Shown: one piece after another, positions 55,541 through 64,000 of the stretch
Position numbering within the stretch: position 1 is the stretch's first letter
How the letters are laid out: each line of letters begins with the position of its first letter
Source of the DNA: Zygnema cylindricum
Taxonomy: Eukaryota > Streptophyta > Zygnematophyceae > Zygnematales > Zygnemataceae
Length of the DNA stretch: 64,000 nucleotides
Assembly (NCBI GenBank): GCA_037447655.1
Contig: JBBHKE010002469.1
Location: forward strand, 403,820-467,819
Reading direction: 5' to 3'
Notes under the pieces: model-generated
Told to the model about the DNA's origin: nothing
Databases searched by the model: none
What the model saw: only the letters and a program-made list of their open reading frames with translations
Position numbers and translations under genes: made by a program

Positions 55541-56485
55541 GCAGGATTGTTTGTCATTTAGCCGTATGATTTCTCGATAACACATTCATCGATTATGTTT
55601 CACCTATACCGTACGGCCTCGATAGTCCACTTTTGCCTTGCGACAAATGTGAATCTTGGTGTTTTGTCTTTTAGGACACGTGGTGTAGACCCGCGTACCA
55701 GCACCGACAATATATAATCTTCTGTTTGAAAATCTATATCTCTTGTACCTTTACGTACGTACAGTAAAGTAGCACGTGAGAAACGTGCTCTGAAAATTGC
55801 CAAAAAAAACGCGAAAATCGCTCCCACCTGAACTTAGGGTATGTCCCCATGTACTTGTAACTTAGCGAACTTGCTTTGTATTTTAGCACAGATCCACCGG
55901 ACCCGGATTTCAGGTGTCTCTATGTGTAAAAAACGAAGTTGCCACTTAATGGTGTGACGATTGTATACGTTGACAATGCCCGTGACGGCTGTCAACCGTG
56001 TACAATCTGTGATGACGCACCAAATTGTTAAAAATTGCTTTGGACGTCGCACAACCTTGCATGACATTTGTAGACGTTTAGCCTTTCAACACTTTACTGC
56101 CAATGGAGGATGTCAATGGCTGAAGAACTGCCGTTTCCTATACTTTTCCTGTACGGTACCTTTCTTGTACGGTATTTAAGGCTCATTAAAATGATATGGT
56201 TACTTTTAATTGTATAATGGATTTAGTACAGCTGATTTGTACAGTAGATTGAGTGAGTCATAATAAAACCAATTTTAAGAGCAAAGATTTTTTGATTTTT
56301 ATTTTTTATTCTGGTCGTGTAAAAACGAGGTAAGAAATTCGGATGAAACAACCTAAAAAATAAAACTAATTAGCCGCCGTTGAATGAGATGAATAACATA
56401 ATAATAATAATTGTGTTTTTTTTTAAAAGGCAAAAAAAATGCTTGAATACTTCTGGCAAACTTCACTCTAAATGTTTTTTCCCGC

Positions 56486-57159
56486 TTCCCACCGCTTAAT
56501 TAGAGCCCGCCTGGTGGAAGAATGCGGAATAATGAAGTTTGAAGGGGTGGTAAAGTTTGAAGGTGCGGCGAGTGCGACTTGATGTGGCTTCAGATATTTC
56601 TCAACTTTTCGTCAAATGGCGTCGGAATCTTGAGACCCCTGAAACATAAATTTATGTACTGAGCACAACCTGACAAAACAAATCGTGTACTTTGATGGAC
56701 GCAAACGGACAGAACATAGCGGATTCTGTACTTTTCCTTGTCCTTGGAAATCGTTTTTTTTTTTTAAATTAAGGCACGTGGGAATATATGTTCATGTTTG
56801 TTTATCAAAACTACTTTGTTTTAAAACACATCGCCGATGTGTTATAAGGAAAAGTTTGAAGATGACGTTTTTTGTCGTGGCAGTGAGTCGAAAAACACAT
56901 GACGACAAATTTATGTACATCCTAAGTTTGAGGATGGCGCAAATTGTACTCTACAAATTTGTGATTTCTTTGTACGGTTCAACGTAGGCAGTATGGCGCT
57001 AAGTTTTTTAGGGGAATGACAAAAAAAAAACCCTTACTTATGCACATGGGTATATACCCTTATGGTTTTTATGTTTTAAAACTTGAACGACTATACCGTA
57101 CCCCACGATGTCACAAAACGTCAAAAATCAAGAATATTTAGATTTTCGTACAAACAGGT
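56486..57159. other. Intergenic, no gene recognised
   Basis: It contains another copy of the GAGACCCCTG repeat piece (about 56625) near GGCGTCGGAATCTT, as at 44850. Otherwise nothing identifiable. Confidence 0.5.
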
Positions 57160-57274
57160 AACATCGCGAATCGTTATTAGTGTCAAAGTCACTACACCGT
57201 GAATCACTATTAGAGTAAAGGAATAAATAGCGTAAAAAAAAATAGTGTTATTAACACTAATTGGGATTTTTTTT

Positions 57275-57318
<44 letters not shown>

Positions 57319-58276
57319 TAATTAATCCTTAATTGTAATTTGGGTTGTCGTGAATAATAAATACCCGCCCTTTCGATGTCTTCAAGAATATGTGTAGCCG
57401 TACAAGATTTGACAATTCGTACGCCGTCGCGCTGTTCACACGGTCGACGGACGAACATATGAGAACGTGATTTTTGTCGACAAGTTTGCGTCTCTTTCTT
57501 CCAGCGCACATCCAGGTGTGCGCAATAATGTTAAGTGTCTTTTCATGCCATTGTAATTCAAAAAGTACCATTTTGTACGGAGATACTTTGCCCGTACGCC
57601 ACACTATTTCCATCGCAGTGTACTTATGTTATTAACGCTAATTGAAAAAAAACCCTAATTATAATAATGGAAAAAATAGAATTACGGATTGCATTTCAGG
57701 TTTTTTTTTTTATTTAAAAAAGGGCACCGAATTAGCGTTATTTAATTTAATAGCGATTGGCGGTGTAATTTCGGTTCTTAAAACTTTGATTTTTATTTCA
57801 AATAGGATACATGATTTTTATTTTTCCTTGACGTTAATTAAGGTACCGTACAAAACAAAGTAAAGCCCGAAAGTACAATAAAATTTAAATAGTTTGGTGT
57901 ACGGGAGATGTCATACCGTACACAACTGTACCTTTTCAAGTGAAAATTTACGAAGAATGAATTAAATCAGACGCGCACGCATAGGAACGTGCTCTCAAAA
58001 AGTTGGGATTAGTCAGACACGTAAATTAGTATAGCATGTTCGGATATTTTAAATTCGCGATGGCGTACGATTTATAATATTTTGTACGGAAGCATATATT
58101 AATGCATATAAATCGTATGGCGAATATTCCATTTTTGCTGTTCCCAAATTAGAATAAACGCCGAAATTAGAATACACCTTTTTTTTGAAAAATTTCAAAT
58201 TCTTAATTAGCATCAATTACGGTAAATTTTCTTCAATACTATTTAAATTTTGACACTAATAACGATTCGCGGTGTA
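57160..58276. mobile_element. Family B MITE interrupted by a family A MITE
   Basis: The outer element is the inverse of 4342-4891: the left end is CATCGCGAATCGTTATTAG, the right end ACGATTCGCGGTGTA. After GTCAC it is interrupted at TA by 57193-57767 and resumes with TA-ATTTCGGTTCTTAAAAC, where the intact copy has a single TA between the same flanks. Confidence 0.88.
57193..57767. mobile_element. Family A MITE nested in a family B MITE, 575 bp
   Basis: It starts TACACCGTGAATCACTATTA and ends TAATAGCGATTGGCGGTGTA. It includes a TA microsatellite (57283-57316) that is shorter in the other family A copies. Comparison with the uninterrupted host element shows TA duplicated on insertion. Confidence 0.92.
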
Positions 58277-58427
58277 CTTTCCATTTTGTACGAATACACA
58301 GCATGTCGGCAGGGGCCGACAAGAATTTATGCCAGTCGACAAGTCTCAAGCTGTTCGTCGTTATCATACTCTCGCATTAAATGTCGCACAGGTGAAAAAT
58401 GAATCTGTGGTTACAACTGTCGCATTC

Positions 58428-59126
58428 GGGCGTGTCCCCATGTGTTCAAGTAAGGGTTTTTTCTCGTCGTTTACACATAAAATGGGACTTCCTACTTGAA
58501 AATATTACGCCGTACGAAAAATGGGCAAAAACTCAAATACATTTTGCGTCATCTTGGAACTTGAAAGGTACGGCGATTTGGCTGTATTATCATCGCGACC
58601 CACTTCCAGCTCATCTTCACACTTGCACTGAAATCAAATCGCGACCTGCTTTTAATCAAAATACTACCCTATTGACGAATAGAAAGCTTGGGTTGCACGC
58701 GTCAAAAGTTTTCATTTGTTTTTTTGCAGTTGGGAGAATACACGATTTTTTTTTTTTGCTAATGTTGTCCACTTGTGGGCGTCTACAAATGTCATTTTGT
58801 AGACGTAGGCGATTGCTTATGTCGTTCACGTGTGGGCGTCAACAAATGACAGTCGGCGTCGACAATTGTCCCAGTATGTCAGGAGCTCTTTGCGGCGTAC
58901 AAATGTCCGCAGTTTATTCCGAGATCGTTGGCGTCTACAAATGTCAGCAGTTTGTTGGCGTCTACAGGTGTCGCAAGTATTGGCGACGTGTACAACTGCC
59001 ACATATTCAAAATAATGAACGCGCAAGTAACGATTGACATAGGCACACTTTGAAAAGTACACCGTAAAATCAGCGCTAAATTCCAAAATAACGTTTCAAA
59101 ATATCGGTTACATGGGGACACGCCCT
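58428..59126. mobile_element. TIR element with GGGCGTGTCCCCATGT ends and internal GTCTACAAATGTC repeats
   Basis: GGGCGTGTCCCCATGT at the left is inverted exactly as ACATGGGGACACGCCC at the right (about 699 bp). Between 58774 and 58998 GCGTCTACAAATGTC or close variants recur about seven times with 20-40 bp spacing. The same word and a related terminus (CATGGGGACATACCCTAAG) occur in the palindrome arms near 49015-49262 and 55835-56080. No transposase frame is seen. Confidence 0.65.
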
Positions 59127-61047
59127 TATCCATTTTCGTAAGTCATAACTCTTTAGAAACCGCCAAAATAGTACCTATTGTGCACATAGGGCGGACCTCA
59201 GCTTGCATATCTAATCACTGCATGGCCGTTTTGAATCAGTGAGAATAAATCAACCGTCAGATCAAAGATATCGTACGGCCATAAACTGGCCAGTCGTTGA
59301 AAGCGGGTCATGCGGCGACCCGGAAATCCGAAACTGACCTAATCTGTCGTTAGTGTCATATTACTACATTAGTACACTTTTCCAATACTATTTAGCGTAG
59401 ACGAGCTATTACGTAACGGAAATTAGAATGCAGTACTAATTTAACACGTGGCGGATTATTGTCTACTCGATAATTTCATGACTTTAGGTCAGAAAAAGTC
59501 GCAAACGAATTAGGGTTTTCGGGTCAAAAAAGAAAAATACGCTCGTTTTCGAAAAGCTACAGTACAGTACGAGTCTATGTCACAAAAAAATAGAATGATT
59601 AGGATATTCTTGGGAATTAAATTTTAATTCATTTTAATACGGTTGTACACTATGTGAAATTTAGAAAATAATCGAAAGACACTAAAATTGGTTGTAAAAA
59701 ATTTGTGAAAGGCAGCTGATTCGCCCAAGTTTGAGAACTGATCCGAGAAAATTATCTAGGCGCGTGTAGGACACGTAAAAAAATATAGTTTTCATATTTT
59801 TCTATCCTGACCGTTCTTCAAAAATAAAGAAAGTACGGTTTTTGTACTAGCGACGCGGCATGGTCAAAAAATTTGAACCCTGTCATGCCATTGGCCCATC
59901 AATCGGGTCACGGCGAAAAAAAGACTTGTTTTTTGACCCGAAATTGGCCCAGCGAGGCCCAGCCCTTGGGCAAAGCGACAAAAGAAAGAGTACAGTGCTG
60001 TACTGCGACGGGCAGTGCGCTTTGGCGCTTTCCAAAAGTATAATTTCGTACGACGTTCGACGATGTGTACTTCCACAGAGCTGCTGTACTTTTTCTAGGG
60101 TTCAAAAAATCGATAATAAATATGATTTCTTACACCCATATAATACGCACGTAGAAGTGAAATCGGTTAAGTGTGAAGTTCACACTTAAGAAGAAGAAGA
60201 AAATCGTACTTTTCAACTTTGCAAATGGAAAATCTGGGAAATAAAACGACAACAACGTCCTTTGACGATATTTGATGGTTCCAGACTGTCTTAACCGCAG
60301 AATCTCTCGCCGCCGACGGAAAATGCCAAAAATTTCTAACGTCCTTAAAAAGTGGCGTATCACGCAGTCTTTCGGAGATTTTCATCGGCGGATACTTCGA
60401 TGTGTTATGCTGTCGGGACGCCAAAAGTTAAAGAGTCCCGCCGGGAAAGTACAGTATAGTACATAAATCCTTATTTTTAACGGTTTCCTTGAAATTATCG
60501 AATGCGCGACTGCGTAACATGTTGTAAATATGTTCCGACGTTAATTTTACCTTTGTACACGTGCAGGTAAACCTGACCAGCCGCAAAAAATCCATTTGCC
60601 GCTAGAAAAACGACAACAAACTTCCGCCTTCGCCAGTTGATGCGGATATCGCTATCCGTTTTCTCCAAGGATTTTTGTTGTACACACTTACGGTAATTTG
60701 TAATTTGTCTCCAATCAAAATCAGAATTCTGACACGTGGCTTGCTGAAATACAGTACTGAAACAAAAAACAAAAGTTTTCGAATTCGGAGTGAAACAATG
60801 AAATAAATCAGCGAAGCACTTTTTTTTTTTTTTGGCCTTTGACTGACTGCTCTCTGCAAATCTTATGGCCAACCAGTAATTAACAGCTGTCTGATTCTCT
60901 CTGCCCGAATCGGACGGTTCGTATAATGCATTACCACCATAATTGGACTTCACAAAATGTAATTAAAACGCGTCACCGTCAACGATTTGGACGGCCGATT
61001 ATCTAGCAGCCAAAATCGGACGGTAAAAAATATTAATCCCAGTCAGC
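59127..61047. other. Intergenic, no gene or element recognised
   Basis: AT-rich sequence with frequent GTAC words. Short frames around 60495-60953 and 59860-60189 show no recognisable domain or splice pattern. Confidence 0.5.
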
Positions 61048-61268
61048 TACACCGTGTTTCGCTATTAGTGTTGATATTTTTTTCGCCACTTTAAACATCT
61101 TTTCTCCGTACACACTTGTCCTATTTTCAATTTGAGACCGCCAATCGGAAGCTGAGAATCTTAAATTTCAATCGCAACCGTCAAATCCACAATCGGAGAA
61201 GTGTGTACGGAGAAAAGATGTATTAAGTGGCGAAAAAAACATTAACACTAATAGCGATTCGCGGTGTA
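61048..61268. mobile_element. TA-type foldback MITE, 221 bp, about 74-bp TIRs
   Basis: The left arm (TACACCGTGTTTCGCTATTA ... CATCTTTTCTCCGTACACAC) is the imperfect inverse of the right arm (GTGTGTACGGAGAAAAGATG ... TAGCGATTCGCGGTGTA). Almost the whole element folds into one hairpin. The right half is repeated at 1-156. Confidence 0.92.
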
Positions 61269-62050
61269 CTGTAACCTAAAAAATAAAAGTCTATTTTGCC
61301 TAAAAAGTACAGAAACAGGATAAGTGGAGCCGAACTCTTCTTGAAAACAGCACAAAAGAAAAATCCTAATATCCACTCTAAATATTTCCAATAGTATTCT
61401 CGATAAATAATACGTCCATGCCGAGCCACTTGCCAGTTTATGCTTTGCCGGTTTTATGACATTACCGGTTTATCTCTCCCACTTGCTGAAACCGGCAAAA
61501 TTTAAACCCTAATCCGTCCAAAAATTAACCTAATCCGTCCAAAATATGCCGACACTTCCTCCTTTGCCGCGTGGATGGACAGATGAACGAACACTCTTCG
61601 AAAAACTCCAAATTTCGTACGGTTACAAATCCGTTTCGAATCCGTTGTGAATCTTCGATGCAGTAAATGAAGCGCGCCATTTTATTTTTGTCGTTTTCCC
61701 CCACGTTAAATGCAGCAGTCCAAAACGCTGAACATGATCCGTACTGCGTCATCCTTCAGACACGAGGGACGAAACCACAGCAATTCGGTCAGCCAATCAC
61801 GTTCGAGGCCAGCGCGACTTGGTTCATCCTCCTGTCGGGCTGCCAGCCCAGCAAAAAATGTGTTGGAAATGAGCCTTCAGCGGATTGTCGGCGATTGACG
61901 GATTGAGGATCTATCTTTGTTTCCTCTCCTCTTCCTCTTCTCTCCCTCCCTCCTCCCTCCCTCCCCTCCCTCCCTCCCTCCCTCCTCCTCGCCTCCTTCC
62001 ACCCGGAATTGTTTCTTGCCTCTTTAAAGGGGGAGAAAACCGCGTCTACC
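61269..62050 (+). other. Upstream region of the receptor-like gene
   Basis: A CCCT/CT-rich tract (61920-61995) ends about 55 bp before the start codon, as in the 5' region of the SPK1-like gene. An open stretch at 61667-61906 has no recognisable match and is not called. No TATA box was assigned. Confidence 0.4.
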
Positions 62051-63035
62051 ATGTCTACAATAACCCCCTTTGTACCCCTTTTTCTCTGTATTTTCACGGC
62101 GCACTATGGGCATCTCGGTCTCGCGGAGCCCATCCGCATCGGATTCCTCACACCCTATCCCAATGTGGATTCCGCCGTCCCTCTTCGGCTAGCCGACGAA
62201 TGGTGTGTACGGAACCGTACGGAATTACATCAATTTGTATGATTTTCTACGGAACCGTACGGGCATTTTCATGGAAATTTGTAGGAACGGACTTGCGAAG
62301 GTGTCTTTTGTTCGTTCTTTTTCGCTCGTATCCCACTCATTCTCTCTCTCTCTCCCCCCCCCCCCCCCCCCCCGTTTTCAGGATATCCGCTCTCCGCCTC
62401 TCCCTGGAGTTCCTGGGCGCCTCCCGCCCCTCCTTCTCCCTCCAGCCGTACGTCCAAAACTCCGACTGCCACCGGGACAGCGGCCGGCAAGCGGCTGAGG
62501 TACGGACTGTACGGATTGTACGGACGAGCAGGTTTTGAATAGGGTGTACAGATAAGCAGTGTACGGACGAACGATGTCCTGTTTCCTGTGTAGTACCGCG
62601 GAATTCGGTGGCATGTACGGAGAGGTTCGGCGGTAGGAAAATAAGTCGCGCCTGGTGACATCGTACCTGTACGGAAGACGAATTGTACGGATCGTACGAT
62701 TTGGCGTTTGTTACGCCAGTGTGGCCAGAAGAAACCGAGTTTAGTGTGGATGTACGGAGAAAGGTTCCTGTAGGAAGTTGACTGTGCCGTGTGTAGTACC
62801 GTAGGCGCTGTACTGATTCTACGGTCGCAAGGATAGAAACAAAAAAGGAAAGAAACAAAAAAAAGAAAGAATTAAAAGAAAGTAAGAAAAAAACATTTTT
62901 TTTTTGTTTTTTTACGAGGTATTAATTTTACTTAGCTTTTATGGAAGATTCATTACTGTAGCTCCATGCAGTGGCTCGTACGGAAGGTGTATTCTGGTGC
63001 AGTTAAGAAAACTTAGAGCCCTATTTTTTCCAAAA

Positions 63036-63080
<45 letters not shown>

Positions 63081-63532
63081 TTGATGCTAAATAAATATCC
63101 ACGCACCTCTCGTACGGACGGAGGCAAGCAGTGAAATGTTAGGGTACACTTTTTGTCTTATTCTAAAGAAGCATACCTTCCCGATTTATTCATCCATGCA
63201 TCTATCTGAAACTGCTAACGGACAAACTGTTCTATGGTTGTACTTGATGAAGCCGTACTGTACTGTACTTCTATGAAGTACTGATTCTGTAAGACTTTGC
63301 ATGCAGCGGCGCAGAAACCGTACTTTACTGTACTTTGAGTACTGATTCTATAAAACTCTGCATGCAGCGGCTTGTACGGTCGAATGTCGTTGCGGTGGTC
63401 GGGCCCGCGTGTTCGGAGGCTGCGATTGGCGCAGCGGATGTACTCGGACAGCACGGAATCCCGCTTTTGTCGTTTGCGGGGACTGCGGCGGAGTTAGCGG
63501 ATCGGACGGCGTACCCGACGTTCTTCCGTTTA
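62051..63532 (+). CDS. Type 1 periplasmic-binding (ANF-receptor) fold protein, N-terminal part, three exons
   Basis: Exons: 62051-62202, 62382-62499, 63368-63532; phases agree (2/1, 0/0). The first about 25 residues form a signal peptide (TPFVPLFLCIF core, then LGLAEPIRIGFLTPY). EPIRIGFLTPY is the usual first strand of receptor ligand-binding domains. Exon 2 gives LEFLG and NSDCHRDSGRQAAE. Exon 3 gives VVAVVGPACSEAAIGAADVL, then GIPLLSFAGTAAELADR and YPTFFRL, the segments that line the ligand cleft in GABA-B, guanylate-cyclase and glutamate-receptor-like proteins. The rest, including any membrane or kinase/channel part, lies beyond the window, so the receptor class is open. Codon use is GC-rich compared with the surroundings. 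Each of the three donors is followed within six bases by GTACGG or begins with it. Confidence 0.8.
62203..62381 (+). other. Intron 1 of the receptor-like gene
   Basis: It starts GTGTGTACGG and ends in a CT run, a C run of about 22 and GTTTTCAG. GTACGG occurs three times near the donor. Confidence 0.75.
62500..63367 (+). other. Intron 2 of the receptor-like gene
   Basis: It starts GTACGG and contains about ten further GTACGG/CCGTAC words, an A/T-rich patch (62830-62910), a (CT)n tract (63040-63077) and a tandem duplication of the acceptor region: TTTGCATGCAGCGGC at about 63293 and CTCTGCATGCAGCGGC at about 63356. Only the second acceptor continues the frame. Confidence 0.7.
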
Positions 63533-64000
63533 GTGTACGGACGGACCAGATTTTTATTTTGAGTCGGGGATGTGATGTCGTCGGGGTTACGTATTGTAGG
63601 AAGTAGGATTAGGGTTTCGGGGAGTGGATATGTGAGATTGTGTTGGGGAGGGTAATTTGTGATGTATTGTGTAATATGGGTTTTGTATTGTGTGAGATGT
63701 TTTTATATGTTCAATTTATGAAGTCGCGAATTTATGAATGTGTGAATTCATGAATGTATGGGTTCATGGAGGCATGATGTTAGGGTTTTATATTGTGTGA
63801 GATGTTTTCATGTATTTAATTTATGAAGTCGCGAGTATGTGAATGTGTGAATGTAGGAATTTATGAATGTAGGACTTTATGAATGTATGGGTGCATGGAG
63901 GCATGTATGAATGAGTGAATTTATGAAGTTATGCATTCGCATATCGAACGCATGTGGGAAGAACCAATTTTTTTGATGTGTTAGGATCGCATGATCTTGT
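63533..64000 (+). repeat. Intron 3 (start) with two-unit tandem repeat
   Basis: After the donor GTGTACGG no further exon is recognised. From about 63676 to 63905 a unit of about 110-115 bp occurs twice (TTGTGTGAGATGTTTT, AATTTATGAAGTCGCGA, GAATGTATGGGT, CATGGAGGCATG), itself built on GAATGTATGAATTTAT-like short repeats. Confidence 0.7.

Larger units (their letters stand above)
53761..56485 (-). repeat. Right arm of the 7.9-kb palindrome
   Basis: It is the inverse of 48614-51334, differing by small indels in homopolymers and a few substitutions that cluster at the outer end. It contains the inverse MITEs 54530-55037 and 55338-55540. The outer end is CTCTAAATGTTTTTTCCCGC. Confidence 0.95.

Noticed and set aside
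58774-58998. CRISPR-like spaced repeats of GTCTACAAATGTC
   Set aside because: Spacing and repeats are irregular and degenerate, the context is a eukaryotic TIR element, and there are no cas genes. It is better read as subterminal transposon repeats.
61885-62538. A 217-codon + frame overlapping the receptor-like gene start
   Set aside because: It reads the CCT tract, the intron and exon sequence in the wrong frame; the spliced ANF-receptor model explains the region better.

Overview
The window looks like nuclear DNA from a plant-lineage (Viridiplantae) eukaryote, most plausibly a streptophyte alga or an early-diverging relative. It is AT-rich and intron-rich, with GT-AG splicing. The main gene is a full-length SPIKE1-type DOCK guanine-nucleotide exchange factor whose 29 inferred exons join into 1,830 codons. 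The species cannot be named from the sequence.

Layout. 1-9.4 kb: AT-rich intergenic DNA full of short terminal-inverted-repeat (TIR) elements, including a truncated copy at the left edge, three elements lying back to back (3731-6062) and an 886-bp hAT-like element with a perfect 8-bp target duplication (7626-8511). 9.4-38.6 kb: the SPK1-like gene on the + strand. Its introns hold pyrimidine and purine tracts, several short TIR elements, relics of duplicated exon edges, and a young Ty1/copia retrotransposon (20005-25314) with 99.4% identical LTRs, an intact pol frame and a broken gag. 38.6-62 kb: no convincing host gene. This is a mosaic of repeats: a degenerate copia 3' end with its LTR, three 5'-truncated LINE-like copies next to TA microsatellites, more TIR elements (some nested), and a 7.9-kb palindrome (48614-56485) with two 2.7-kb near-identical inverted arms around a solo LTR. 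62.05-63.5 kb: the first three exons of a gene for a secreted or membrane protein with a type 1 periplasmic-binding (ANF-receptor) fold, which runs off the right side.

Two non-autonomous DNA-transposon groups explain much of the intergenic sequence. One begins TA-CACCG and ends CGGTG-TA, with a subterminal AATCGYTATTAG; a nested insertion proves the TA target duplication. The other begins TAGTGTTGTGTATCGG, and three copies carry perfect 8-bp duplications. A third signature is strong enrichment of the hexamer GTACGG/CCGTAC outside the SPK1 gene, densest in and around the introns of the receptor-like gene.

The two host genes have no evident functional link. SPK1 is expected to activate ROP/Rac GTPases and act on actin and cell shape; the receptor-like gene is expected to bind a small ligand outside the cell or in the secretory pathway.
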